Assembly (NCBI RefSeq): GCF_031755915.1
Contig: NC_083379.1
Span: 17,159,501 to 17,223,500, forward strand
Length of the DNA stretch: 64,000 nucleotides
Origin: Ziziphus jujuba
Taxonomy: Eukaryota; Streptophyta; Magnoliopsida; Rosales; Rhamnaceae
Direction: 5' to 3'
Below the pieces are notes generated by a model. It saw nothing but the letters and a program-made list of their open reading frames with translations, was not told the DNA's origin and ran no database searches. The translations under genes and the position numbers were made by a program. Shown here piece after piece: positions 15,290-26,218 of this stretch. Numbering within the stretch: the first letter of the stretch is position 1; the number at the start of each line of letters is the position of its first letter.

Positions 15290-15291
<2 letters not shown>

Positions 15292-15320
<29 letters not shown>

Positions 15321-15343
15321 ATATATATATATATATATATATA
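15292..15343 (+). repeat. (CA)n followed by (TA)n microsatellite
   Basis: A CA/AC dinucleotide run is followed after a few bases by a TA run. Confidence 0.9.
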
Positions 15344-15491
15344 ATTTAACATACAATTTTATTTATTTACAAACCAAGTTGCAATTTCAATTTTTTTAAT
15401 ATACATGCCACTTTTTGACAGTAGAGAAAACTTTTAAATAAATTATTGAAAAGAATATAGACTGGTGAAACAATGAGAACATGGAATTTAG

Positions 15492-15945
15492 TTGGGTCAA
15501 GATATCAAGCAAGAAACATACTTCAGAAATTCTCAACCTATAAGCAAATTTCTTGCCCAAATGGTTATTAAATTTACGCCAAGCAAAGCAAAAGATGGTA
15601 AGAAGGCAGAAAAAAACTTTCTGCAGAACACGTGCTATGATTTCAGAAAATTAAAAGAATATTGCATGAAGCAAGAACAACTCTTTTTCAGCATAGGAAA
15701 GAATAATGATTTACTGAAAGAGAACCTTTCTCTTAAACATGCCTCCGCCATTAACAAAATTCATTGAAGCAAAATTAAAAGCAGAAAATGTCCAAGATCT
15801 CACCCATATAAGTCTTGCCAAGATCTATGGAATGGCTGAAGCAATTCTTCAAGAATACTGCTACAAACAGAATCTCAAAAGAATGGATAGAACAGGGAGA
15901 AAAAGCTTCAATGAAAAAAGACTTCAAATTCTTTTTTTTTTTTTT
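15492..15945 (+). pseudogene. Unassigned ORF pair, possible retroelement or caulimovirid capsid relic
   Basis: Two overlapping frames (15492-15767 and 15739-about 15935) look like one broken protein. The first is Lys/Asn-rich with a segment of the form FLQNTCYDFRKL..YC; the second continues PPPLTKFIEAKLK, then ISLAKIYGMAEAILQEYCYKQ. The order (Cys/Tyr-rich segment, a proline-led helical block, an L..I..M.E.I..YC segment, then basic residues) recalls capsid proteins of endogenous caulimovirids or a gag, but no zinc knuckle or pol domain is next to it. The assignment is tentative. A T-rich run at 15931-15947 follows. Confidence 0.3.
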
Positions 15946-15947
15946 TT

Positions 15948-17409
15948 CCTTGTATTTCACCCACCCAAAGAGTTGGTGATTGGTTACCCAAAAATTTTTT
16001 TGTCAAGAAAGAACTTGGAGGCCATCAGGATGAAATGAAAAGGGTGACCAAAGGGTGAGAAAATCAATTCTAAGAATTGCATCTTCATCTGAATGGTCAA
16101 AGATGTAAAATGAATGTCTTTGTTGCAATGTAAGAGAAAGTTGGACATTAACAGGTTTTGTATAAAAAGAACTGGAAAATTAATTATTTTATGTAATATA
16201 TGTGTACATTCTAAGTGAATGAGATCAGAATTTACGATTAGCCTAACTATCTCAAATCTCAATATTCAAACAAACATCATATACTTACTAGCTACTATTG
16301 TTAAATATTTTTATGTGAATTAGCTATAATCATATAAATGAATTAAAGGTATTCTGTTACACCAATGATAGGATTGGCTTGTTTACTAACTTTTAATATA
16401 GGGTTTTGGGCACATATTCTCTATAATATTTCAATTGACTCATTGGATTGAAAGACCTATTTTCTCTAAAAGTTCGACTGGTTTATTTCCTATTTTATTA
16501 TTAATAATTTATTAATTATTCGTATATATATATAATTGCGGAATAAGTCATCAACAATAGATGCACAATATATTTGATTTTGATTGATTAGGGCTTAAGA
16601 CATTTACAATGTTTACTTCGTAAAAACTTGATGGAGAAAAGTTAGAGAAAAGTGTGTTTATTAAGCATTACTCCTGTGTTTCTTTGTATTTCTGCTTGCA
16701 AAATGACTGAATTTTAAAAGTTAGTAAATCTAAATTCTTATAGAATTAAATACAATTCTATGATTCTGTGTACATTTAGGATACATAGGCTATATTGTGA
16801 CTTATTAATCTGTATCATTAAAGATTGTTGAATTAATTTGTTGTATAATAGCACTAACAACTATGCCATTTTATATGCAAAATTTTGATAATTTTCTAAA
16901 TAGAAGATGATTTTGATGAATTCCTTAACTTTCATTAAGTGCATCAAATGACTCAAGCTTGTAATTAAATATAATCTTGACAGACTCCAATGTGTATAAT
17001 GCAAACACAAATCACATATCGTGCAGTTACATAGTGTAGCATTGTACTTGGGAAAAATACAGTAATTCAGTCATAAACAGACGAGTGTAATGTAAAATCA
17101 AAATTTCAAGCATAAGCTAAGCCGTATGTATGTCTGCATATTTCTAGTGCGAATCCAAGCGTTTATCCACATAAGAACATGAAAACCCACATAAAAGAAT
17201 GGGCATAATCAAGGTGAAACTTAATAATAAAATTTCAAGATATATGCTACAAAGTGTAATATTAAGTTACAAATCAGTCCCATCGCAAAAATATTCAAGA
17301 TATATATATTTTTTCGCTTAAAAAATAACTAAGATATTTGATTCTGGCTTTAAGATGAAGAAACCTATAGTTCATTCAATATATAATACATAAACATGTG
17401 ATAACTAAC
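15948..17409. other. AT-rich intergenic DNA, no gene seen
   Basis: No domain, splice structure or repeat boundary was found between the ORF pair and the 3' LTR of the Tat-type element. A TA microsatellite lies near 16521-16535. Confidence 0.6.
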
Positions 17410-17966
17410 TGTTGGAATAAGTTAGAAACTTTCCAATAATTTGTTGTCTTTTAAATGTGCGGGTGTGCCACTTTAAACCTATAACAATTCAAAAAAATAA
17501 AAGAAAATGTACGCCAAATGAACTAAACTCCTTAGACAATTGTATTGATTATTGGAGAACAAAAATAATCTACAAAGTCTGATTGCCTTAATGATTAAAG
17601 GACTTTTAAAAAATAAAATTTCAATAAAGAACAACTAATAACAATAGACTGATTGAAAGTAAATTCTAAAAAAAGAATAAACTAGATAGTCTAGTGTCTT
17701 ATAGTTGTATGTAGAGAGATGTATGGAGAGGTCCTTTTTCAAAGCCAATGGAGCTTCAGTTTATATAAGAAAAATTGGCACGCACTTTCGATGTGGGACT
17801 TTTCCAAAATCCAAGCTCAAAATCATAATTTATACATATGCAAGTCATGTCTCTTTGCCATCTCCAATCAATGTGGGACTAGTGCTCTTTAGTTGATCTT
17901 CCAAAAATAATATTTCAATGAATTAAAAAAATATTAATTTGGAAAATTAATATCTTGGTCCAAACA
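17410..17966 (-). repeat. 3' LTR of the Tat-type element
   Basis: It matches 46427-46993 along its full length. Read on the minus strand it contains a good TATA-like box (TTATATAAACTG, about 17758-17769) and an upstream AGTCCCACATCG motif, so transcription runs on the minus strand. The LTR starts on that strand immediately after the polypurine tract. Confidence 0.88.
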
Positions 17967-17982
17967 TTGCCCCCTTGCTTTG
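17967..17982 (-). other. Polypurine tract of the Tat-type element
   Basis: Read on the minus strand it is CAAAGCAAGGGGGCAA, directly before the LTR start TGTTTGG. This fixes the orientation and shows that 17410-17966 is the 3' LTR. Confidence 0.85.
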
Positions 17983-18237
17983 TAGTTTTGTTGTAGAATG
18001 GAAAAATTGCAAAGTAAGATAGCATTAAATTGGATCTTGAATGATGGCCTTATGCTAGCTTCATGCCTCGATGCATCGAAAACCATTCAATATTCACGTA
18101 ACAAGCAAAGGCAAACTCATGTGGATGTATAATTTTACATAATCCATATACAAGTATGCTGTGGCACTCACTTCATCAAAGCATCATGACATGTGTTTAA
18201 TTTAATCCTTCCATACCATTATATTTTGAAATCCTTT

Positions 18238-19366
18238 TGATGCAAATCCTCCTGAGCCCACACAATAGACAACCCGCTGGGATGCTGACCCGATACAGAT
18301 GAAGACCGGACTGATCATTAAGGCTCAAGTTAAGAGGTTTATAGACAACCTTGCTGCCTTTATCCTGGGGGTAATTCATTCTCAAGAGAGCTTGTTCATA
18401 TCCGAAGATCCAAGACCTATTTTGGCATATAAGTGGTGGCGGCCGATACGGACCCGGGTAGCGGTTTTGGTGCATTTATGAATTCTGGGCAGCGGGAAAT
18501 GGGGTCAAATCTTCTTGAATTCACTTGATATCATTAAGAAGTCATGGGAACTGGTCAAGGCTGAAGTTAAGCTGGTCATTTAAGTGGTGTGCGCATGAGA
18601 GAGGAATTCATCGGGTTTTGCCGTATTTTCCGCTGGCTTTACTGTATTTTGCTAAGTTGGCTTTTTCTCTTTCCTCCAAGCAAGGGCAACGTGTGAGACT
18701 TCATAATCAGCCTATTTGGCATCTTAAAAAGCATATGGAAGCTAATTTGGAGCCTAAATTGCTCAAAGATTAGTTAAAGTCAACTTAGTCAAAAGGATAA
18801 TATTTTAGTTTTCTAATTTGATTTCTACTTTTTGTTTTAGGAAATTACCTTTACTTTTTGGATTTTATTTATTTATTTGCTGGACAAACAAGTTTAGGAA
18901 AGTTATTATTTTATTATTTTCATTGAAAATTAATTAATTCCTAATTCAAAATAAAAAAATTAATTAATCAAAATTATATTAGGAAAGGAGGAGACTTTCG
19001 GCCATATTAGGAATCTTCATTGCATGGCCGGTTTTACCTATTGTAATTAGGGTTTATTTTGTTTTCTCTTAGCCTATAAAAGGGCTTATTTTTTAGGAAG
19101 AATACACCATTAATAATATTCAAAATTAATTTTGTGAGATTAAATTTCTCTTTGCTCTTTTGAACACCTAAAACACCATTGGTGAATGTGTGTTTTAGTT
19201 TAACTTATCAATAGGCCTTCCATCACCTATTGTGGCATCCTTAGTATATACCAAGGTTTCTAATAACAAGTTGGTTAGGGATCAAGGTAACCATTAGAAC
19301 TTGAACATAATTAGATCTAGGCTAATATAATAGGGTTTAGGCGCAAGTTATCCTAGGTTCGTATCA
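18238..19366 (+). repeat. 5' LTR of the non-autonomous CRM-like element
   Basis: It runs from TGATGCAA to CGTATCA, 1129 bp. The TATA box is CCTATAAAAGGGC at about 19073-19085. The first about 250 bases are coding-derived: they still resemble the end of the integrase frame (motif around 18297-18345), as known for CRM elements. It differs from its partner LTR by scattered substitutions, roughly one base in ten to fifteen by eye. Confidence 0.9.
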
Positions 19367-19368
19367 TT

Positions 19369-19381
19369 TGGTATCAGAGCC
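19369..19381 (+). other. Primer binding site, initiator tRNA-Met type
   Basis: TGGTATCAGAGCC, complementary to the 3' end of plant initiator tRNA-Met, lies two bases after the LTR end. Confidence 0.92.
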
Positions 19382-19661
19382 GAATTTTGTTCAAGTTTGA
19401 TCTATCTTTATTTGCTTTATTTGTTTTTGTGTTATTCTAAAATTTTATCATTAGGTTAAGGTTGCTTCTATCATCATACACGTTCTACATATTTAAAAAA
19501 AAGAAAAAAAAGTATTCCTAGTTAAATTAGGATTTCCTAGTTTTACTGTATTTTTTTTGCTTCCTAGTTGTTGGTTGTTTTTCATCATTATTCTTGTTAA
19601 TTTTGGTTTTTGTTGATTTTTTCTTTGTTGTTTTAGTCTTAAATGTTTGATTCATATATTC

Positions 19662-19692
<31 letters not shown>

Positions 19693-20534
19693 GAAGTGTG
19701 TTTGCGGCAACATATTTAAAAAAAAAAAAAAAACTGCACATTTGTATTTTGTTTTGGTGGTCACAGGTTTGGTGGTTATTTGGTGTTGATTCTAGCCACT
19801 GCAGTTGTTTTATGTTCTATAAGTGAAAAAAAAGAAAAGAAAAAAGAAAAACCGAACAGATATTTAAAAAAAAAAAAAAAAAAAAACTGCAGTTTGTTGA
19901 ATTTGGAATTTGATTTGTTTGCTGGAAATTGTTGGAGCTGCTGTCTTGTTGCATATTTATTCATTATTTGGAGTCGCTGGAACTTTATTTGCTACTGGGA
20001 ATTTGTATTTGTAGTGCTTAAATTATTTGCATTAAAATCAGTTAAAAGGAATTGATACAAAAACTAGAATTACAAATAACAACAACCAACAACTATCCTA
20101 TTTTTTTGTTCAAATTGATTCTTGTTTGAGTTTGAATTTCTTTCTCTAAAATTTTATTCTTGGATTATTAATTTCTTATCATCTAGTCCAGTTCTTATTA
20201 ATTCCAAAAGTTTCTTGTTGCTTCGCCTTATTTTGCCTAGAAAAGTCGAAAACTAGGTTTTGTTAATTCATTTAGTATTGCTTTCTTTTCGCTACTGTTT
20301 TGTTAATAAGTTTAATTAAAACATACTTGTGATCTCATTGCTGTTTTGTGGGTGTTTTAATTAGAACTTTGAGATAATTCTTTGAGTGAAAAAAGGCCAA
20401 AGTGAGAGAGCTTAAAAGAGGGTAAAAGCCGAAACTAGTGTGAAAACACGAATGTTGAGATCTTGATTGAGTGAAACACGTGAGGGAGTGATTTTTGGTG
20501 AGAATTTATTTTATGTTGCATTATTTATACTAAC
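19382..20534 (+). other. Untranslated leader of the CRM-like element
   Basis: No frame is conserved. The leader is rich in A and T homopolymers (for example 19661-19685, 19867-19886). The element on the minus strand has the matching leader at 39423-40572 with the same poly-T/A tracts, so this is an old family trait. Confidence 0.75.
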
Positions 20535-21690
20535 ATGGCAGATTCAAGGTTGAGGAGAGGAGATCCACTACTAAGAATTAATGAAGAAGAATCCGTAAGA
20601 TTCCATGGTGATTCCCGAGCTACAGGAAGTGGATAGCACACGGACATGAGAGTCGTCTTGGAGCAATTGCAGTGAATGAGTGCTCAATTTACCACATAAA
20701 TCAAATGATGGACAGAATAGAAATATCTCATGGTGGATCGAATTTGAGGCAAGAGTTCCATGGAGGTCGAGGAGGCCGTGGACAACCTAGAGAGGAGTTC
20801 GAAGAGGAAAATTTTGGAGGAATGAATGGATGAAACAGTTGCTGTCCAAGAGAGGCTAGGCCATAGGAGGCATAGGAGAGAGGAGGTAGATGATGATCTG
20901 GGCAACATCAAGGTAAACATACCACCTTTCATGAGAAAAAGTGACTCGGAAGCTTACTTGGAATGGGAGGAACGAATGGAGATGATCTTTGATTGCCACA
21001 ACTATTCAGAAGCTAAGAAGGTGAAATCAGCAGCAATGGAATTTGGCCATTATGCACTATAATGGTGAACCAATGAGCAAAATACCCGAAGAAGAGTTGG
21101 TGATGACTTGATCACTACATGGTGTCAAATGAAAGGAGCCATGAGGAAGAGATTCGTACCATTACACTATCATAGGTTGCTACATCAAAGGCTTCAATCT
21201 TAAACTCAAGGAAATAGGTCCGTGGAGGATTACTACAAGGAGATGGAGATGCTTATGATGAGTTTAAGAATGATTGAAGATAAGGAAGCAACCATGGCAA
21301 GGTTTCTTGGTGGTTTGAATCGTGAAATAGCCGATCAACTAGAATTGCAACAATATGTGATATTGGAGGAGATGTTGCATGTGGCTATTAAATTAGAGCA
21401 TCAATTCAAGAGGAAGGGTGTAAGCTCATGGTTTGGAGGAGTTACAAACAGCGGGAGGTCAAATCCAAGAGCTTGGAGAAGCAATCCCATCTACGATTTA
21501 AAGCCAATACCAAAACTAGGTGAAGAAAGCTCCAATCGGCTAAAGAGGGAAGCCAAGGCCGAATCTGTCCAGGCACCAAAGAATGAGGTAAAATATGATC
21601 CTAAACCTTCAAGGACTAGAGATATTGATTGTTTTAAGTGCCAGGGATGAGAACACATCTCTAACCAATGCCCGAATAGAAGAATAATAG
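20535..21690 (+). pseudogene. gag (capsid-nucleocapsid) remnant of the non-autonomous element
   Basis: The start ATGGCAGATTC at 20535 is chosen because the sister element begins with the homologous ATGACAGATTC at 39422 on the minus strand. Capsid signs are SEAYLEWEERME, FGHYAL, and a later block RFLGGLNREIADQL. A CCHC zinc knuckle ends the frame at 21636-21675 (CFKC..GxEHISNQC). Stops are frequent (20632, 21060, 21066, and TGA at 21648 inside the knuckle), all in one frame. The knuckle TGA is shared with the sister element. Confidence 0.85.
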
Positions 21691-21839
21691 TGTTAAAGGG
21701 TAATGGTAAGCTAGAATTGGAAAGTGAAGAAAGTGAGTGGTAGACTGAATAAGGAGAGGAAGAACTTGAAGATGAAGCCGAGACACTCCATGCATCCAAA
21801 GCCGAATTAAACTTGGTTTTTAGGAGTACTTACTATAGA

Positions 21840-22370
21840 CAAGGATGAGGATCAAGTCCTAAGGGAAAACATCTTCCACACCCGATGTGAAATCCAAGGT
21901 AAGATTTGTAGTATGATTATTGATAGTGGAAATTGTACAAATATAATTAGTAACATTGTGGTTGATAAATTAGGCTTAACAACTATTAAACATCCTAAAC
22001 CATATAAATTACAATAGCTTAATGATAGTGGTGAGATGAAAGTGAATAACCAAGCCAAAGTGAAATTTAGCATAGATAAATATATAGATGTTGTTTTGTG
22101 TGATGTTGTACATATGCATGCCGGACATATTCTATTGGGTAGACCATGGGAATTGATAAAGATGCTACTCATTATGGTCGAGAGAATTGTATTGTTTTTA
22201 GATTTAAAGGTAAGAAGGTCAAGCTGGAGCCATTAACTCCCAAGGAAGTGTATAGAGACCAATTACAAATACAAAAAGGAGGGAGGCCGAAAAACTCAAA
22301 GAGAAGCCTAGTATGGCACCAACAGCTTCACCATCCATCCAAGAAGGTAAGTCCAAGCTTGTTGTCCAAG
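21840..22370 (+). pseudogene. Retropepsin-like protease remnant of the non-autonomous element
   Basis: The sequence NIFHTRCEIQGKICSM is followed by the active-site motif IIDSGNCTN and the later HILLGRPW block. The DSG triad is preserved, but a stop (TAG, about 22015) and frameshifts at about 22150 and 22300 break it. Downstream is a charged linker (about 22390-22560). Confidence 0.82.
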
Positions 22371-22589
22371 GTAAGCATTCTACAACATAAATTAAGTGAA
22401 AAACCATGAGAGAACCGAAAGTGGAGTGAGAAAAATAGAGAAACATGAGAGCCATATTGAGAAACCTAAGAGAATGGAAAGGTGTGTGGTGGCCAAGAGA
22501 GAGAAAGGAAAAGAAAGAAAAGAAAGGAAAAATAAAAATTTTTATTTGAGTTTTGGGGATGTTAATAAAGCTATATTGAGTGAGAAACC

Positions 22590-23017
22590 ATCGCTGGTCA
22601 TGAATTATAAAGATGCTTATTTAAAAATGTTTTTGCTGTATAGAACTTTCTCTTCCTTGTTGAGAGCTTTACTTTGTGAAAATTTGAAATTTTGGGAAAG
22701 ATTGTTTGTTACTATTAAATGTGATTTTTGGCAAAATGAGCTTGTATTTCTAGTATTTATTGTGATAGTGTTTGACCCAGGAGATTTTGTTTGGTTGCAT
22801 TTAAGAAAGGAGAGGTTTCCCAAACAAAGAAAGTCCAAGATGATGCTACGTGGGGATGGTCCTTTTCAAGTCTTGAAGTGGAATAATGAAAACGCCTACA
22901 AGCTTAATTTATCGGATGACCTAATGTTATTACTACATTTAATGTCATTGATTTATCTACTTTTGCTGCAGGTGATGACTTTGATTTGAGGAAAAATCCT
23001 TTTCAAGAGGAGGGGAA
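22590..23017 (+). pseudogene. Scrambled pol remnant: integrase scrap, RT scrap, integrase C terminus
   Basis: The frame 22396-22989 reads a KDAYL linker motif, then LLRALLCENLKFW (matching the integrase core region [13 protein letters not shown] of the sister element), then FVTIKCDFWQNELVFL (matching the RT region FANMKKCDFCKNELFFL), then DPGDFVWLHLRKERFPKQRKSK and GDGPFQVLK (integrase C terminus). In a normal pol gene the order is RT, RNase H, integrase; here an integrase piece comes before an RT piece. The RT-to-integrase-tail junction is the same as in the element at 1-2811. Confidence 0.82.
23004..23017 (+). other. Polypurine tract of the non-autonomous CRM-like element
   Basis: CAAGAGGAGGGGAA lies directly before the 3' LTR start TGATGCGAG. 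Confidence 0.88.
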
Positions 23018-24147
23018 TGATGCGAGTCGGCCCAAACCCGCGCAATCGACAACCCACTAGGATGCTGACCCAATACGGATGAAAATTAGGCCGCTGACTA
23101 GGGCTCAAGCTAAGAGGTTTAGGGACAACCTTGCTACCTTTATCTAGGGGTAATTCATTCTCAAGAGGGCTTGTCCATATCCGAAGATCCAAGACATGTT
23201 TTGGCATACAAGTGGTGGAAGCCGATACGGACTTGAGTAGCGGTTTCGGTGCATTTATGGATTCCGGACAGCAGGAAATGGGGTCAAATCTTCTTGAATT
23301 CACTTGATATCATTAAGAAGTCATGGGAACTGGTCAAGACCGAGGCTAAGCTGGTCATTTAAGTGGTGTGCACATGAGAGAGAAATTCACCGAGTTTTGC
23401 CATATTTTTCGCTGGCTTTACTGTACTTTGTTGAGGTGGCATTTTCTCTTTCCTCCAAGCAAGGGCAACGTGTGGGACTTCATAATCAGCCTATTTGGCA
23501 TCCTACAAAGCATATGGAAACTAATTTGGAGCCTCAATTGGTCAAAGATTGGTCAAAGTCAACTTAGTCAAAAAAGATAGTATTTTAATTTCCTAATTTG
23601 ATTTCTACTTTTTGTTTTAGGAAATTACTTTTACATTTTGGTTTTTATTTATTTATTTTCTGGAAAAATAAGTTTAGGAAAGTTATTATTTTATTATTTT
23701 CATTGTAAATTAATTAATTCCTAATTCAAAATAAATGAATCAATTAATCAAAATCATATTAGGAAAGGAGGAGACTTTCGGCCATATTAGGAATCTTCAT
23801 TGCATGGCCGGTTTTACCTAATGTAATTAGGGTTTATTTTGTTTTCTCTTAGCCTGTAAAAGTGCTTATTTTTTAGGAAGAACAAACCATTAATAATATT
23901 CAGAATTAATTTTGTGAGATTAAATTTCTCTTTGTTCTTTTGAGCACCTAAAACACCATTACTGAATGGGTGTTTTAGTTTGACCTATCAATAGGCCTTC
24001 CATCACCTATTGTGGTGTCCTCATTATATACCAAGGTTTCTAATCACAGGTTGGTTAGGGGTCAAGGTGACCATTATAACTTAAACTTAATTAGATCCGG
24101 GCTATTATAATACGGATTTAGACGTAGGTCGTCCTAGGTTCGTATCA
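23018..24147 (+). repeat. 3' LTR of the non-autonomous CRM-like element
   Basis: It runs from TGATGCGA to CGTATCA, 1130 bp, and pairs with 18238-19366. Its TATA region is mutated (CCTGTAAAAGTGC where the 5' LTR has CCTATAAAAGGGC). Confidence 0.9.
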
Positions 24148-24152
24148 CCTTT

Positions 24153-26218
24153 GCTCCCATCAAATGCTCAAATAAAAGGCCAAACATATATATATATATA
24201 TATATGTGCACATCAAATCAAGATGTATACATTTTGGCCCAGAATACTTCAAATTAATTACTTCCAAAGATAGATGGAAGAAAATATCTAAGCCTCCAAT
24301 TTTACCAATCAATTCTTGCAGCAAATCTTCAGGATTACATCCAAATATATATAACATATATGTACATATATATATATATATATATATGTATATGTATTTA
24401 TTTTTACTGCCCAATCACCTTTTGCAATCACTTTGAACCGGAACCTAGGTTAACCATTGTAAAAAAAATATTGTTCCATAAGACTTCCCAAAAGCAATTA
24501 AATCTCAATATAAAAACGAAGGTTCGGTAATTGCCATTACTTCATTCCAAATTCTATCCAGATTCTTCTTGCCAATTTACTTTCTTTCCTTATTCCGTGT
24601 AATCCTTAGAAATTCTATTTTCCATCTTGAACGTCTCTTGTGGCCTTTACATATACATATCAATTACGAACCCATCATTACAACAATTCTTCTGTTTTTT
24701 TTGCAAGTTATGGACTCCATGGATTGATTGCCTCTAATACTAATGTCAAAATCGTCAAACCCATGCTCTTCCAATTTGGCAGTCAATCTTGCATATCATG
24801 AGTAACCAAAACTAATGCCCACGCATGATATTCTCCAAAAAGAATTACACTTTCACTTGGAAGTCAACTCTCACAATTCCAACTAGTTTAGCCGATCAAG
24901 AATTGCCACAATCTCCAAATTAGAATTGCCAAAGGAAAACTATCCATACATAAAAATTAGTTAGTATACTCTTTCCATATGGCAACGTCTTAAGGTTGTG
25001 ATTGAAAAAAAAAACTTCCACCAATTTTCAACTTTCAATTTTTTTTTTCCATAAATTCTTAGTCGGCCAGCCACATTGCAGGAAAGAAATATATCCTAAA
25101 TTATTACTTCCTTAATTTAAATTGAAGACCTTAATATTGACTTGTAAAAGAAATCCCATGCTTGCCCACCAGATTTTTTATTGAAACAACACCAGCTTCT
25201 TGATCAACAAATCCACCTTCACATAAGACAGCAGCTTCCCTTTGTGAGTTTTCCTTCCTTGTTATGGTTCCAATAACGAAACCTTTTTCTCGCAATCATG
25301 GTCCTACTTCATTTGATTTATTTTTTCAGCAAATCCCACTGTGAAATATACGCGAGTAGCACCTATTTTCCTTGCAATCCAGCTTCCATTGTACCGATTG
25401 GACAACTCCACGAACTAGTATGTTTTTCATCCTTCTCAGCTTTATTTACTGCACCCATATTCAGCTTCATACTTCTCTAATGCACGGCCTCTTTCTTAGC
25501 CACTGACTTAGTATTGAAACTTTGGATTTGCAAACTTAATTTTCATGTAGATACGTGGCCTTGTGTTTGCCGCTGGTTCTTCAATTCATTAACCAGACGA
25601 ACATGTGTGTATATTGACTGGAATCTGCATAAAGCAATGGTCCAAACCTAACACTTGCTCACAACTTCATATGACACCAAAGCATTCACGTGTATTCAAT
25701 CTAGCCTTTTTTTTTTTTTAATATATTTGTACATGTGAAGAATGAAAATACTCACAATAGCACACAGTTTCATATATATATATATATATATATGTCAAAA
25801 AGGTATCCACATGTCTTTTTATCCAGCCACACTAGTATTCCCTCGGCTCCATATATATATACCATTAATGCAGCCATATTTTAAATAGCTCTCTCTCTAT
25901 ATATATATATATATATATGTATATATAATTGCATCAAAGCATGAAAGTAGCTTAATGGCTAGGACTTTATCTCTTTGTTCATACGTCGTTTTCAACTCAC
26001 GGCCATTTAAACCTCATTTAAGCCATTGAGTTGAAATCTTTTTTTTTTTTAAGGTAATCAGCTCCATTTTTTTTTTTAACACGAAGACACAACTTTATCA
26101 AAGTCGCAATACAAAATATAATGAGGCTCACAATACATCCTCACAACCACATGTACTAGTGGCCTTAATTTAGCATACTAAATATATATATATATTTCTC
26201 TTTTTTTAATTTAAAAGT
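24153..26218. other. Non-coding 3' region of the Tat-type element
   Basis: AT-rich DNA between the 3' end of the antisense-ORF zone and the element's polypurine tract side. TA microsatellites lie at about 24187-24205, 24366-24388, 25771-25793, 25899-25925 and 26182-26196. No domain is found on either strand. Long untranslated 3' regions are usual in Tat/Ogre elements. Confidence 0.55.

Larger units (their letters stand above)
18233..24152 (+). mobile_element. Complete non-autonomous CRM-like Ty3 element with 5-bp TSD
   Basis: The element occupies 18238-24147 (5910 bp) and is flanked by a perfect CCTTT duplication at 18233-18237 and 24148-24152. It has two LTRs of about 1130 bp, a PBS for initiator tRNA-Met two bases after the 5' LTR, a decayed gag, a protease and a polypurine tract. 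Between protease and the integrase tail only scraps of pol remain, in scrambled order, so it can never have encoded RT, RNase H or integrase itself and must have been moved by a related autonomous element. It sits in the 3' non-coding part of the Tat-type element. Confidence 0.9.

Noticed and set aside
18692..19366. Shorter LTR boundaries starting at TGTGAGACT/TGTGGGACT
   Set aside because: These give a TG...CA repeat of about 675 bp, but no TSD and no purine tract before it. Extending to TGATGCAA gives a polypurine tract, a perfect 5-bp TSD and agreement in all CRM-like copies.
22396..22989. A real 197-residue protein gene
   Set aside because: It is an accidental open frame across scrambled pol scraps of the non-autonomous CRM-like element.
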